NCBI GenBank assembly: GCA_003725745.1
Contig: RHDP01000001.1
Coordinates: 923,001-987,000, forward strand
Direction: 5' to 3'
DNA from: Streptomyces sp. I6
Lineage (GTDB): Bacteria; Actinomycetota; Actinomycetes; Streptomycetales; Streptomycetaceae
Length of the DNA: 64,000 bases
Shown: in pieces, positions 38,608 through 49,968 of the stretch
Layout of the letters: every line of letters starts with the position of its first letter
How positions within the stretch are numbered: position 1 is the stretch's first letter
Made by a program: the position numbers and the translations under genes
The notes under the pieces: model-generated
Databases searched by the model: none
What the model saw: the letters and a program-made list of their open reading frames with translations, nothing else
Told to the model about the DNA's origin: nothing

Positions 38608-41600
38608 TCACCGCGCGTTGAAGTACTTCGCCTCCGGGTGATGGATCACGATGGCGTCGGTGGACTGCTCCGGGTGGAGCTGGAACTCCTCCGAGAGCTC
38701 CACCCCGATGCGCTCGGGCCGCAGCAGCTCGGCGATCTTGGCGCGGTCCTCCAGGTCGGGGCAGGCACCGTAGCCCAGGGAGAAGCGGGCACCGCGGTAC
38801 TTCAGGGCGAACATGTCCTCGATCTGCGCCGGGTCCTCCGCCCCGAAGCCGAGTTCGGCGCGCACCCTGGCGTGCCAGTACTCGGCGAGGGCCTCGGCGA
38901 GCTGGACGGACAGGCCGTGGAGTTCGAGGTAGTCGCGGTAGGAGTCGGAGGCGAAGAGCCCGGCGGTGGCCTCACCGATCCTGGAGCCGACGGTGACGAC
39001 CTGGAGGCCGACGACATCGGTCTCGCCGGACTCCTCGGGGCGGAAGAAGTCGGCGAGGCACAGCCGGCGGCCGCGGCGCTGGCGGGGGAAGGTGAAGCGG
39101 GTGCGCTCGTTGCCGGCCTCGTCGAGCAGGATCAGGTCGTCGCCCTTGGACACGCAGGGGAAGTAGCCGTAGACGACGGCGGCTTCGAGCAGGTTCCGGG
39201 TGTGCAGCTGGTCGAGCCAGCCCCGCAGCCGCGGGCGGCCCTCGGTCTCCACCAGTTCCTCGTAGGAGGGCCCGTCGCCGGTACGGGCCTGCTTCAGGCC
39301 CCACTGGCCCTTGAAGAGCGCGCCCTCGTCCAGCCAGGAGGCGTACTCCTTGAGGTGGATGCCCTTGACGACCCGGGTGCCGAGGAACGGGGGCTTGGGC
39401 ACCCGGTTGTCGGTGGCGACGTCGCTGCGCACGGCACCCTGCTCCTCCGGCCGCTCCTCGACGGCCGCGGTGGCGGCGCTGCGCACCCGGCGCTGCTTCA
39501 GCTCGGGCAGGGTGGCTCCGGGGACACCGCGCTTGACCGCGATCAGGGCGTCCATCAGGCGCAGCCCCTCGAAGGCGTCGCGGGCGTAGCGCACCTCGCC
39601 CTCGTAGATCTCGTGGAGGTCCTGCTCCACATAGGCGCGGGTGAGGGCGGCGCCGCCGAGGATGACGGGATAGTCGGCGGCGAGCCTGCGCTGGTTGAGC
39701 TCCTCCAGGTTCTCCTTCATGATCACGGTGGACTTCACCAGGAGCCCGGACATGCCGATCACGTCGGCCCGGTGCTCCTCGGCGGCCTCCAGGATCGCCG
39801 ACACGGGCTGCTTGATCCCGAGGTTGACGACGTTGTAGCCGTTGTTGGACAGGATGATGTCGACCAGGTTCTTGCCGATGTCGTGGACGTCACCGCGCAC
39901 GGTGGCCAGCACGATCGTGCCCTTGCCCTCGGCATCCGACTTCTCCATGTGCGGCTCCAGATGGGCGACCGCGGACTTCATCACCTCGGCCGACTGCAGC
40001 ACGAACGGCAGCTGCATCTGCCCGGAGCCGAACAGGTCCCCGACGACCTTCATCCCGTCCAGCAGGGTGTCGTTGACGATGTCCAGCGCGGCCCGCTCCC
40101 GCAGGGCGGTGTCCAGATCCGCCTCCAGACCGTTGCGCTCCCCGTCGATGATCCGCCGCTTCAGCCGCTCCTCCAGCGGCAGCGCGGCCAGCTCCTCGGC
40201 CTTGCCCGCCCGCAGCGACTTCGCCGTCGCCCCCTCGAACAGCGCCATCAGCTTCTGCAGCGGGTCGTACCCCTCACCGCGGCGGTCGTAGATCAGGTCC
40301 AGCGCGGTGGCGACCTGCTCCTCCTCGAAGCGCGCGATCGGCAGGATCTTGCTCGCGTGCACGATCGCCGAGTCGAGCCCCGCCTTCACGCACTCGTCCA
40401 GGAACACCGAGTTCAGCAGGATCCGCGCGGCCGGGTTGAGCCCGAAGGAGATGTTCGACAGGCCCAGTGTGGTCTGCACCTCCGGATGGCGGCGCTTCAG
40501 CTCGCGGATCGCCTCGATGGTGGCGATGCCGTCACCGCGCGACTCCTCCTGACCGGTGCAGATGGTGAAGGTGAGCGTGTCGATGAGGATGTCCGACTCC
40601 TGGACGCCCCAGTTGCCGGTGAGGTCCGCGATCAGCCGCTCCGCGATCTCGACCTTCTTCTCCGCGGTGCGGGCCTGGCCCTCCTCGTCGATGGTGAGCG
40701 CGATCAGCGCGGCACCGTGCTCCCGCGCCAGCGCCGTGACCTTGGCGAACCGCGACTCGGGCCCGTCACCGTCCTCGTAGTTCACCGAGTTGATCACGGC
40801 GCGGCCGCCGAGCTTCTCCAGACCGGCCCGGATGACCTCCACCTCGGTGGAGTCCAGCACGATCGGCAGCGTCGAGGCCGTGGCGAACCGGCCCGCCAGC
40901 TCCTCCATGTCCGCCACGCCGTCCCGGCCCACGTAGTCGACACACAGGTCGAGCATGTGCGCGCCCTCGCGGATCTGCTCCCGGGCCAGCTCGACGCAGT
41001 CCTCCCACCGGCCCTCCAGCATGGCCTCGCGGAACTTCTTCGACCCGTTGGCGTTCGTCCGCTCCCCGATCGCCAGGTAGGAGGTGTCCTGGCGGAACGG
41101 CACCGTCTGGTACAGCGACGCCGCCCCGGGCTCCGGCCGCGGGCGCCGCTCGCCGGGAGCCAGGTCCCGCACCCGCTCCACCACCTGCCGCAGATGCTCC
41201 GGGGTCGTACCGCAGCAGCCGCCGACCAGGGACAGCCCGTACTCCCGGACGAACGTCTCCTGCGCATCGGCCAGCTCGGCGGCGGTCAGCGGGTAGTGCG
41301 CGCCGTCCCTGCCCAGCACCGGCAGGCCGGCGTTGGGCATACAGGACAGCGGCACCCGTGCGTGCCGGGCCAGATAGCGCAGATGCTCGCTCATCTCCGC
41401 CGGGCCGGTGGCGCAGTTCAGCCCGATCATGTCGATTCCGAGCGGCTCCAGCACCGTCAGGGCCGCGCCGATCTCCGACCCCAGCAGCATGGTCCCCGTC
41501 GTCTCCACCGTGACCGAGCAGATCAGCGGCAGTTCGGCACCGGTGGCGTCCATGGCGCGGCGGGCGCCGAGGACGGCCGCCTTGGTCTGCAACAGGTCCT

Positions 41601-42158
41601 GGGTGGTCTCCACCAGCAGCGCGTCGGCACCCCCGCGATCATGCCTTCCGCGTTCCGCTGATAGGCGTCGCGCAGGACGGCGTACGGGGCGTGGCCGAGC
41701 GTGGGCAGCTTCGTCCCCGGGCCCATCGAACCGAGCACCCACCGCTGCTGCCCGGTGGCGGCCGTGAACTCGTCCGCGACCTCGCGGGCGATCCTGGCGC
41801 CGGCCTCGGAGAGCTCATGGACCCGGTCGGCGATCTCGTACTCGCCCAGCGCCGCGAAGTTCGCCCCGAACGTGTTCGTCTCCACGCAGTCCACACCCAC
41901 CTCGAAATAGGCGGCGTGGACCGAACGGACGATGTCCGGGCGGGTCACGTTCAGGATCTCGTTGCAGCCCTCGAGGTTCTCGAAGTCCTCCAGACTCGGA
42001 TCCTGCGCCTGCAGCATGGTGCCCATCGCGCCGTCCGCGACCACCACACGCGTCGCCAGCGCATGACGCAGCGCCTCGGAGCGGGTCCGGCCGTCCTGGG
42101 ACGTACCGCTGCCCGGGGAGGCCGGGCTGTCGGCGGAAGGGGTCGGCAACGAGTCCAT
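38608..42158 (-). CDS. metH: Cobalamin-dependent methionine synthase MetH (frameshifted)
   Basis: About 1183 residues with all four modules. The homocysteine-binding domain has VVADGAMGTMLQAQDPSLED and the zinc cysteines in MIGLNCATGP and GGCCGTTPEH. The methyltetrahydrofolate-binding domain is at FREAMLEGRWEDCVELAREQ and DGVADMEELA. The B12-binding domain has the axial-ligand motif GDVHDIGKN and the following LVKSTVIMKENLEEL. The C-terminal reactivation domain has RFSLGYGACPDLED. It transfers methyl from 5-methyl-THF to homocysteine. The frame breaks at CCCCC 41630-41634 (plus strand), near residue 175, and one added base gives IAGGADALLVETTQD. No cobalamin riboswitch was recognised upstream. 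Confidence 0.97.
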
Positions 42159-42356
42159 GAAGGTGCTCCCTGGGGTGCGACGGCTGTCGGCTTTGCGGCT
42201 TCCCGTGGAAGGCGCACCCGGCCAGCGTAGCCGTGCCGGACCCGGCGCGTCGGGGCGGTCCAGGAGGTGGACTCCGTGTGTCCCCGGTGATGACCGCGTG
42301 AGCATGGTGTTGCCACACTGTTCGGGCAGTAACACCGATTCGGCATCGGCCGATAG

Positions 42357-42375
42357 TGTTCAGCATTGTCGAACG
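42357..42375 (+). promoter_or_regulatory. Candidate GylR operator upstream of gylR
   Basis: tgttcagcattgtcgaacg is an imperfect palindrome (tgttc ... gaacg), 25 bp before the gylR start. It shares the 12-mer gcattgtcgaac with the region upstream of glpF. It is likely autoregulatory. Confidence 0.6.
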
Positions 42376-42399
42376 AGGTTGTGGAGAAAGGCCGGGACG

Positions 42400-43167
42400 A
42401 TGGCGAAGAACATCCAGTCGCTGGAACGGGCGGCGGCGATGCTCCGCCTGCTCGCGGGTGGCGAGCGCCGTCTCGGCCTGTCGGACATCGCCTCCTCCCT
42501 CGAACTGGCCAAGGGCACGGCCCACGGCATCCTGCGCACCCTGCAGGCGGAGGGGTTCGTCGAGCAGGACCCCGCATCCGGGCGCTACCAGCTGGGCGCG
42601 GAGCTGCTGCGGCTCGGCAACAGCTACCTGGACGTCCACGAGCTGCGGGCCCGGGCGCTGGTCTGGACGGACGACCTCGCCCGCTCCAGCGGGGAGAGCG
42701 TCCACCTGGGGGTGCTGCACCAGCAGGGCGTCCTGATCGTGCACCACGTCTTCCGCCCGGACGACAGCCGCCAGGTACTCGAGGTGGGCGCGATGCAGCC
42801 GCTCCACTCCACGGCCCTCGGCAAGGTGCTCTCCGCCTACGACCCGGTCGCACACAGCGAGGCCCTGGAGATCGAGCGGGAGGCGTTCACCCCGCGAACC
42901 GTGACCGCCCTGCGGGCCTTCGAGGGCGAGCTCGACCTGACCCGGGCACGGGGGTGGGCCTGCGACGTGGAGGAGACCTGGGCGGGCGTCGCGGCGGTGG
43001 CAGCGCCGATCCACGACCGGCGGAGGATGCCGGTCGGCGCGGTCGCCATCACCGGCGCGATCGAACGCGTATGCGATGGCGGTAAGGAGCTGCGGGCCGA
43101 GCTGATCGCCGCGGTGCGGGACTGCGCCCGCGCGGTCTCCCGGGACCTGGGCGCCGGCCGCTTCTGA
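42400..43167 (+). CDS. gylR: IclR-family glycerol operon regulator GylR
   Basis: 255 residues. The N-terminal winged HTH is NIQSLERAAAMLRLLAGGERRLGLSDIASSLELAKGTAHGILRTL. The IclR effector domain contains ARSSGESVHLGVLHQQGVLIVH, PLHSTALGKVLSAY and GVAAVAAPIHDRRRMPVGAVAITG. The sequence and its place directly ahead of glpF-glpK-glpD match Streptomyces GylR, repressor of glycerol catabolism, induced by glycerol or glycerol-3-phosphate. It is intact. Confidence 0.95.
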   Translation: MAKNIQSLERAAAMLRLLAGGERRLGLSDIASSLELAKGTAHGILRTLQAEGFVEQDPASGRYQLGAELLRLGNSYLDVHELRARALVWTDDLARSSGESVHLGVLHQQGVLIVHHVFRPDDSRQVLEVGAMQPLHSTALGKVLSAYDPVAHSEALEIEREAFTPRTVTALRAFEGELDLTRARGWACDVEETWAGVAAVAAPIHDRRRMPVGAVAITGAIERVCDGGKELRAELIAAVRDCARAVSRDLGAGRF

Positions 43168-43810
43168 ACCCCGGGCCCCGGAGCGCAGGCGCCGGGACAC
43201 CGGGCCTCGGCTCCGGGGCTTCCGGACCCAGGGCTTCCGGACCCGGGGCCGGCGGGCGGCACCCCGCGGCCATGACGGCCGCCCCCGCGCACACCGGGCG
43301 CCACCCGGGCGGGCCCGTCCGGCGCCGCCCGCCCGCGCCGCACCCGACCCGGCCCCGCCCCGCACCGGGGCCCCGGCGGACCGGACCCGTCAGCCCCGCC
43401 CAGCCCGGAGGCACGACCCGACGGCGCCCCGCACGTCCACGTCCGGCATCCCCACCGACCCCCGGCACCTCCCCCTCCGCCGGATGCCACCGGCGCCCGC
43501 CCTCCTCCGACGCCGTTCCGTAACGCCGCGGTGACCGGCACCCGACCGGCCGGGACCCCCACAGCGGGCGATATCGCCCATCCGGGCGCACCATCGATAA
43601 CGAAACGGTTTTCGGCCACACAGCCCTTGACGCCGTCTTAACCAGAGGACAAAACTGCCGTTCATCGGTCGGCATTGTCGAACACCTACCGGCAATAAGC
43701 GCTAGAGTGTGGCAACGCCAAGGGCCGGTATCGCTCTCACCCCGAGGGCGCGGACCACGGAGGGACCCGTTGGTTCGCCTTCCCCTGGACGAAGGACAAA
43801 GGAGTCGCGG
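43168..43810. other. gylR-glpF intergenic region
   Basis: About 640 bp. The first ~390 bp are very GC-rich with no gene recognised. From about 43580 the sequence becomes AT-richer and contains ttgacg at 43627, the operator-like site (43666-43684) and tagagt at 43703. This places the glpF promoter here. The exact transcription start cannot be fixed from sequence. Confidence 0.5.
43666..43684 (+). promoter_or_regulatory. Candidate GylR operator upstream of glpF
   Basis: cggtcggcattgtcgaaca shares gcattgtcgaac with the gylR upstream site and lies 127 bp before the glpF start, among promoter-like AT-rich sequence. It is consistent with glycerol-relieved repression of glpFKD. Confidence 0.6.
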
Positions 43811-44596
43811 GTGTCCAGCTCCGACATCTTCATCGGCGAGATCATTGGTACCGCCGTACTCATCCTGCTCGGCGCCGGCGTCGTCGCCGCCGTCGTACTG
43901 AAGCGCTCCAAGGCGCAGGGCGCCGGCTGGGTCGCCATCGCGTTCGGCTGGGGCTTCGCGGTCATGACCGCGGTCTACATCGCCGGCCCCATGTCCGGCG
44001 CGCACATCAACCCGGCGGTCACGCTCGGCATCGCGATCACCAGCGGCGAGTGGGGCAACGTCCCGATCTACTTCGCGGGCCAGCTCATCGGCGCGATGCT
44101 CGGTGCCTTCCTCGCCTGGCTCACGTACTACGGCCACTTCAAGGCCCACCTCGTTGATCCGGAAGTCGTTCCGCCGCCGCTCGAGGAGGGCCTGGTCGAC
44201 GAGCGGTCCGCCCCGAACGCCGGCCCCGTGCTCGGCGTCTTCTCCACCGGTCCTGAGATCCGGATCTACTGGCAGAACCTGCTCACCGAGATCATCGCCA
44301 CGGTCGTGCTGGTGCTCGCGGTGCTCACCATGGGCCTGAACGACAGCGGCAAGGGCCTCGGCACCCTCGGCGGACTGATCGTCGCGTTCGTCGTGGTCTC
44401 CATCGGCTTCTCCCTCGGCGGTCCGACCGGCTACGCCATCAACCCTGCCCGCGACCTCGGCCCGCGCATCGTGCACGCGCTGGTCCCGATGCCGAACAAG
44501 GGCGGCTCCGACTGGGGCTACGCCTGGGTGCCGGTCGTGGGCCCGCTGATCGGTGCGGCCATCGCCGCGGGTATCTACAACATCGCGTTCGCGTGA
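43811..44596 (+). CDS. glpF: Glycerol uptake facilitator GlpF (MIP/aquaporin family)
   Basis: 261 residues with six membrane helices and the two half-helix pore motifs: first [11 protein letters not shown], second [13 protein letters not shown]. The Asp after the second NPAR marks the glycerol-conducting (aquaglyceroporin) subgroup. An extended hydrophilic loop ([20 protein letters not shown]) lies between helices 3 and 4. The GTG at 43811 has AAAGGAG six bases upstream. It is the first gene of glpF-glpK-glpD, 37 bp before glpK. Confidence 0.97.
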   Translation: MSSSDIFIGEIIGTAVLILLGAGVVAAVVLKRSKAQGAGWVAIAFGWGFAVMTAVYIAGPMSGAHINPAVTLGIAITSGEWGNVPIYFAGQLIGAMLGAFLAWLTYYGHFKAHLVDPEVVPPPLEEGLVDERSAPNAGPVLGVFSTGPEIRIYWQNLLTEIIATVVLVLAVLTMGLNDSGKGLGTLGGLIVAFVVVSIGFSLGGPTGYAINPARDLGPRIVHALVPMPNKGGSDWGYAWVPVVGPLIGAAIAAGIYNIAFA

Positions 44597-44633
44597 GCCG
44601 TACGCCTCCCCTCAGAACCCCCAGGAGCACACA

Positions 44634-46163
44634 GTGACCGACGCACACACCGCCGGCCCGTTCATCGCGGCCATCGACCAGGGCACCACCTCGTCCCGCT
44701 GCATCGTCTTCGACAAGGACGGCCGGATCGTCTCCGTCGACCAGAAGGAGCACGAGCAGATCTTCCCGAAGCCGGGCTGGGTCGAGCACAACGCCACCGA
44801 GATCTGGAACAACGTCCAGGAGGTGGTCGCCGGAGCCATCGAGAAGGGCGGCATCACTGCGGCGGACGTCAAGGCCGTCGGCATCACCAACCAGCGCGAG
44901 ACGACGCTCCTCTGGGACAGGAACACCGGTGAGCCGGTCCACAACGCCATCGTCTGGCAGGACACCCGCACCGACGCGCTCTGCAGGGAGCTGGGGCGCA
45001 ACGTCGGCCAGGACCGCTTCCGCCGCGAGACGGGTCTGCCGCTGGCGAGCTACTTCTCCGGGCCGAAGGTCCGCTGGATGCTCGACAACATCGAGGGCCT
45101 GCGCGAGCGCGCCGAGCGCGGCGACATCCTCTTCGGGACCATGGACTCCTGGGTCATCTGGAACCTGACCGGAGGCGTCAACGGCGGCCGGCACGTCACG
45201 GACGTCACCAACGCCTCGCGCACCATGCTGATGAACCTGCACACCATGGAGTGGGACGAGAAGATCGCCCAGTCCATGGAGGTGCCGATGCAGGTCCTCC
45301 CGGAGATCCGCTCCTCCGCCGAGGTGTACGGAGAGGTCAAGGAGGGCGTCCTCGCGGGCGTCCCGGTCGCCTCGGCGCTGGGCGACCAGCAGGCCGCGCT
45401 CTTCGGGCAGACCTGCTTCTCCGAGGGAGAGGCGAAGTCCACCTACGGAACCGGCACCTTCCTGCTGATGAACACCGGCAGCAAGATCATCAACTCCTAC
45501 TCGGGCCTGGTCACCACCGTCGGGTACAAGATCGGCGACGAGGCCCCCGTCTACTCGCTCGAGGGCTCCATCGCCGTCACCGGCGCCCTGGTGCAGTGGA
45601 TGCGCGACCAGATGGGGCTGATCAACAGCGCGCCCGAGATCGAGACGCTCGCCGCGTCCGTCGAGGACAACGGCGGCGCCTACTTCGTCCCGGCGTTCTC
45701 CGGTCTGTTCGCCCCGTACTGGCGCTCCGACGCCCGCGGTGTGATCGCCGGCCTCACCCGGTACGTCACCAAGGCGCACATCGCGCGCGCCGTGCTCGAG
45801 GCCACGGCCTGGCAGACGCGCGAGATCACGGACGCCATGACCAAGGACTCCGGCGTCGAGCTGACCGCCCTGAAGGTCGACGGCGGAATGACCTCCAACA
45901 ACCTGCTGATGCAGACCCTCTCGGACTTCCTGGACGTGCCCGTGGTGCGTCCGATGGTGGCCGAGACCACCTGCCTCGGCGCCGCCTACGCCGCCGGCCT
46001 GGCCGTCGGCTTCTGGCCCGACACCGACGCGCTCCGCGCCAACTGGCGCAGGGCCGCCGAGTGGACCCCCCACATGGACGCTGCCAAGCGTGATCACGAG
46101 TACAAGTTCTGGCTCAAGGCCGTCGAACGGACCATGGGCTGGCTCGAGCACGACGAGAGCTGA
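44634..46163 (+). CDS. glpK: Glycerol kinase GlpK
   Basis: 509 residues, full length and intact. The FGGY-family signatures are [16 protein letters not shown] (phosphate 1), the substrate region [45 protein letters not shown], and the ATP site GVIAGLTRY with [13 protein letters not shown]. It traps imported glycerol as glycerol-3-phosphate. The GTG has CAGGAG upstream, and glpD follows after 16 bp. Confidence 0.98.
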   Translation: MTDAHTAGPFIAAIDQGTTSSRCIVFDKDGRIVSVDQKEHEQIFPKPGWVEHNATEIWNNVQEVVAGAIEKGGITAADVKAVGITNQRETTLLWDRNTGEPVHNAIVWQDTRTDALCRELGRNVGQDRFRRETGLPLASYFSGPKVRWMLDNIEGLRERAERGDILFGTMDSWVIWNLTGGVNGGRHVTDVTNASRTMLMNLHTMEWDEKIAQSMEVPMQVLPEIRSSAEVYGEVKEGVLAGVPVASALGDQQAALFGQTCFSEGEAKSTYGTGTFLLMNTGSKIINSYSGLVTTVGYKIGDEAPVYSLEGSIAVTGALVQWMRDQMGLINSAPEIETLAASVEDNGGAYFVPAFSGLFAPYWRSDARGVIAGLTRYVTKAHIARAVLEATAWQTREITDAMTKDSGVELTALKVDGGMTSNNLLMQTLSDFLDVPVVRPMVAETTCLGAAYAAGLAVGFWPDTDALRANWRRAAEWTPHMDAAKRDHEYKFWLKAVERTMGWLEHDES

Positions 46164-46179
46164 CGAGGAGCAATCGAGA

Positions 46180-47789
46180 ATGACCACCCTGCAGAGCGTC
46201 CCCTCGCTGGGGACGCACCCGGCCTCCGGTTCACTCCCGAGCCGCGCCGAGACGAGGGAGCAGCTTGCGAGGGCGACCTACGACCTCCTGGTGATTGGCG
46301 GCGGCATCCTGGGCATCTCCACGGCCTGGCACGCCGCGCAGGCCGGGCTGCGGGTGGCCCTGGTGGAGGCCGGCGACTTCGCCGGCGCCACCTCCTCCGC
46401 CTCCTCCAAGCTGCTCCACGGCGGTCTGCGCTACCTGCAGACCGGCGCGGTGAAGCTTGTGGCGGAGAACCACTTCGAGCGCCGCGCCCTCTCCCGGGAG
46501 GTGGCCCCCACCTCTCCAACCCGCTCACCTTCTACCTGCCCGTCTACAAGGGCGGACCGCACGGCGCCGCCAAGCTCGGCGCCGGTGTCTTCGCCTACTC
46601 GGCCCTCTCCGCCTTCGGTGACGGCGTCGGCCACGTCATATCCCCCGCCAAGGCCCAGCGCGACGTGCCGGAGCTGCGCACGGACAACCTCAAGGCGGTC
46701 GCCGTCTACGGCGACGACCAGATGAACGACGCGCGCATGGCACTGATGACGGTCCGCGCGGCCGCCGAGTCGGGGGCGGTCGTCCTCAACCACGCCGAGG
46801 TCACCGGGCTCCGCTTCACCGAGGGCCGGGTCACCGGCGCCGAGCTCAGGGACCGTACGGACGGTACCGAGTTCGGTGTCACCGCCCGTCTGGTCCTCAA
46901 CGCGACCGGCCCGTGGGTGGACCACCTGCGGAGGATGGAGGACCCGAACGCGGCGCCCTCGATCCGTCTCTCCAAGGGCGCGCACCTGGTGCTCAAGCGC
47001 ACCTCGCCGTGGAAGGCCGCGCTGGCCACCCCGATCGACAAGTTCCGCATCACCTTCGCCCTCCCCTGGGAGGACATGCTGCTGCTCGGCACGACCGACG
47101 AGGAGTACGAGGGCGACCCGGCCGACGTGGCGGTCGACGAGAAGGACGTCACGCAGATCCTCGACGAGGCCGCCTTCTCCATCCGCGACCAGCAGCTCTC
47201 GCGTGATCTGATCACCTACTCCTTCGCGGGCCTGCGGGTGCTGCCCGGCGGTCCCGGCGACACCTCCAAGGCCAAGCGGGAGACCGTGGTCACCGAGGGC
47301 CGCGGCGGCATGCTGTCGGTGGCCGGCGGCAAGTGGACGACGTTCCGCCACATCGGCCGCACGGTGCTGAACAAACTGGCCGAACTGCCCGGCCGGCCGC
47401 TCGCCGACGACATGGAGCCGATCTCGGAACTGCCGAAGAAGCTCCCGCTGCCCGGCATCTCCAACCCGCGCGCCGTGGCGCACCGCCTGCTGGTGGACGC
47501 GCCGGCGCCCGGGCCCCGGATGGCGGCCGACACCGCGCGGCACCTCGCCACGCACTACGGCTCGCTGTCCTTCGACATCGCGAGGCTGGCGAACGAGAAC
47601 CCCGACCTGGCCAAGCGGATCCACCCGGACGCCCCGGAGATCTGGGCCCAGGTCGTGTGGGCGCGCGACCACGAGTGGGCCGAGACGGCGGACGACGTGC
47701 TGCGCCGCCGCACCACTCTGACGATCCGGGGTCTCGCCACCGACGAGATCCGGGGGAAGGTCGAAGACCTGCTGGGCAAGCGGGCCTGA
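46180..47789 (+). CDS. glpD: Aerobic glycerol-3-phosphate dehydrogenase GlpD (frameshifted)
   Basis: About 536 residues. The N-terminal FAD dinucleotide-binding motif is YDLLVIGGGILGISTAWHAA, with the adenine-binding VALVEAGDFAGATSSASSKLLHGGLRYLQ. The middle substrate domain has LPWEDMLLLGTTDEEY. The C-terminal FAD/regulatory segment has SVAGGKWTTFRHIG. It oxidises glycerol-3-phosphate to DHAP at the membrane, passing electrons to quinone. The frame breaks at CCCCC 46505-46509, and one added C gives VAPHLSNPLTFYLP. GAGGAG precedes the ATG. Confidence 0.97.
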
Positions 47790-48813
47790 TACGGGACCGC
47801 AGCGGGCGCGGTCCGCACGACGGGGGCGGCTCCTTGCGGAGGCGCCCCGTTCCGCGCCCCGTTCCGGGCCCGGGCGGCGGCGGATGGCGGATGGCGCGGG
47901 CGGGAGGAGGACTGCGGCCGCGGCCGTCACCGGCCGGGCCGGTCGAGTGCAGTCCCCGGCCGGCGATAAGTCCAGAGGACCAGAGGCGTGATCGTCTCCG
48001 GTGCGCCGCGCGGCCCGGCGGCCGGCCCCGGGGAAGTCAACTCGCCTCCGGGCCGGGCCGTCGAGGACCCCGCCGCCCGGACCGCCGCCGGATTCCGGCC
48101 GATCTCGTACGGGCCGGCCGGCGCACGGGAACGCCGGGACCACGCCCCCGCGGCGATCAGCGGGGCGAACGGTTCGGGCCGCGTGGGAGAAGGGGAGAAC
48201 GGGTACGCCTGGCGGCACACGGTGCCTCGGTGCCCAACTCCGGGCCGGTGAGGTGCCCGTGGAGGTGGTCGACGTACCGGATGCCCGGGCTTCCCTGCTG
48301 CCGGGGACGGCGGCGCGGCCACCCCCCGGGACGGCTGCCGCACGGGTGGGGCGCCTGCCGGGCCCCGGGACCGGATCGTCCGAACGGGGTCAGAACGGGG
48401 TCAGAACGTCCCAACCGTCGGTCCCCGGTCCCGTTCGCGGCGCGGAAGCGGACGTCGGGGACCCCGGCGTACGCCATGGCGGTCCGGCGAGCCCGGGCCC
48501 CGGACTCCGCCGTACCGGTGTCCGGAGTGCGCGTCCCCCGGCGCCCGCGGACGGGGGTGGACCGGCTGCCGCGCCGCCGGGCATCGGCCTGCCCCGACCA
48601 TCCGGCTCGCGGCGCGTCGAGGGTCGCAGGACCTGGCTCCCCCGCGGGACTTCCGATGACAGACCGGACCGATCTTCGGCCGGAACCGGTATTCCCCCGA
48701 CCGGTGCCGCTGCCGTATGGAAGTTGCCCGCGCCGCGCACGGGGGCTGCGGGCAGGCGCCCGCGAAGCCTTAAGGTTGGGGCGTACGAAAGGGAACGTCG
48801 GAAGGAGGCCTGG
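47790..48813. other. Long non-coding stretch between glpD and the PAC2 gene
   Basis: 1.0 kb. A hairpin at 47821-47849 (cgggggcggctcc / ggaggcgccccg, imperfect) is the likely glp terminator. A short tandem repeat agaacggggtc occurs near 48381-48405. Frames are open on both strands, but none has recognisable protein features. Confidence 0.5.
47821..47849 (+). terminator. Probable glp operon terminator
   Basis: GC-rich near-perfect hairpin 32 bp after the glpD stop, with loop ttgc and one or two bulges. Confidence 0.55.
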
Positions 48814-49968
48814 GTGATCGAGCTCGAGGGGGTTCCCGAGCTGATCGACCCGGTCATGGTGGCCGCGTTCGAGGGCTGGAACGACGCAGGCGACGCCGCC
48901 TCCACCGCGGTCGCGCACCTGGACCGCGAGTGGAAGGGCGAGGTCTTCGCGGCGCTCGACGCCGAGGACTACTACGACTTCCAGGTCAACCGGCCAACGG
49001 TGTGGCTGGACGGCGGGGTCCGGAAGATCACCTGGCCCACGACACGGCTCTCCGTGGTGCGGGTCGGCGGGGAGAAGCCCCGCGATCTGGTGCTGGTCCG
49101 CGGGATCGAGCCCTCGATGCGCTGGCGCTCGTTCTGCAACGAGTTGCTGGGCTTCGCCCACGAACTGGGCGTCGAGATGGTGGTGATCCTGGGCGCACTG
49201 CTCGGCGACACCCCGCACACACGGCCCGTTCCGGTGAGCGGAGTCACCTCGGATCCGGATCTGGCCAGGACGATGGAGCTGGAGGAGACCCGCTACGAGG
49301 GCCCGACCGGCATCGTCGGCATTCTCCAGGAGGCCTGCACGCATGCCGGGGTCCCGGCCGTGTCGCTGTGGGCCGCCGTGCCGCACTACGTCTCCCAACC
49401 TCCGAACCCCAAGGCGACCCTGGCGCTGCTGAACCGGCTGGAGGACCTCATCGGCCTCCGCATCCCGCTCGGTGAACTGCCCGAGGACGCAAGGGCCTGG
49501 CAGCTCGGTGTGGACCAACTCGCCTCCGAGGACAGCGAGGTGGCGGAGTACGTCCAGACGCTGGAGGAGGCCCGGGACACCGCCGAGCTGCCCGAGGCGT
49601 CCGGCGAGGCCATCGCCCGGGAGTTCGAGCGCTATCTGCGCCGGCGGGACGGCGGCCCCGGGCCGGGTCCGGGACCGGGCGGGCATGCCACGGAAGGCGG
49701 CGACGGCTCGTACCTGCGGGACACGGCCGGTGGACTGACGAAGCCGCCGAGGCCGCCGCGGGCCGAGTCCGGGACGGGCGGGTCCGGGACTTCCGAGTCC
49801 GGGACTTCCGAGTCCGGGAGTCCAGAGTCCGGGACGGGCGGGTCCGAGGACGACGGCTCCGGCGGGCCGCAGTCCGCCGGGTCCTCCGGTGCTCCCGATT
49901 CCCCGGACTCATCAGGGTCACCGGGATCACCGGGATCACCGGATTCGCCCGACTCCTCGGAGGACTGA
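48814..49968 (+). CDS. PAC2-family protein with repetitive Ser/Gly-rich tail
   Basis: 384 residues. Residues ~1-280 form a PAC2 (proteasome assembly chaperone 2-like) domain: PVMVAAFEGWNDAGDAAS, RVGGEKPRDLVLVRGIEPSMRW, VEMVVILGALLGDTPHTRP and GVPAVSLWAAVPHYVSQPPNPKATLALL. The last ~95 residues are low-complexity: GPGPGPG, then repeats based on ESGT/SES and ending in PDSPDSSGSPGSPGSP-type sequence, encoded by 9-15-bp DNA repeats (about 49770-49950). The GTG at 48814 has GGAGG seven bases upstream; the long frame upstream of it is not coding. The function in bacteria is not established. Confidence 0.9.
   Translation: MIELEGVPELIDPVMVAAFEGWNDAGDAASTAVAHLDREWKGEVFAALDAEDYYDFQVNRPTVWLDGGVRKITWPTTRLSVVRVGGEKPRDLVLVRGIEPSMRWRSFCNELLGFAHELGVEMVVILGALLGDTPHTRPVPVSGVTSDPDLARTMELEETRYEGPTGIVGILQEACTHAGVPAVSLWAAVPHYVSQPPNPKATLALLNRLEDLIGLRIPLGELPEDARAWQLGVDQLASEDSEVAEYVQTLEEARDTAELPEASGEAIAREFERYLRRRDGGPGPGPGPGGHATEGGDGSYLRDTAGGLTKPPRPPRAESGTGGSGTSESGTSESGSPESGTGGSEDDGSGGPQSAGSSGAPDSPDSSGSPGSPGSPDSPDSSED

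Noticed and set aside
38341-41661. Open frame of about 1100 codons antisense to metH
   Set aside because: Its composition follows the G/C third-position bias of the opposite strand, it has no domain features, and metH on the other strand is unambiguous.
42159-42399. Possible cobalamin riboswitch upstream of metH
   Set aside because: No B12-box-like sequence or suitable folding was seen in the 240-bp region.
48001-48813. N-terminal extension of the PAC2 protein by up to 270 residues
   Set aside because: The upstream part is Arg/Pro-rich without homology, while the GTG at 48814 has a good ribosome site and begins at the family N-terminus.
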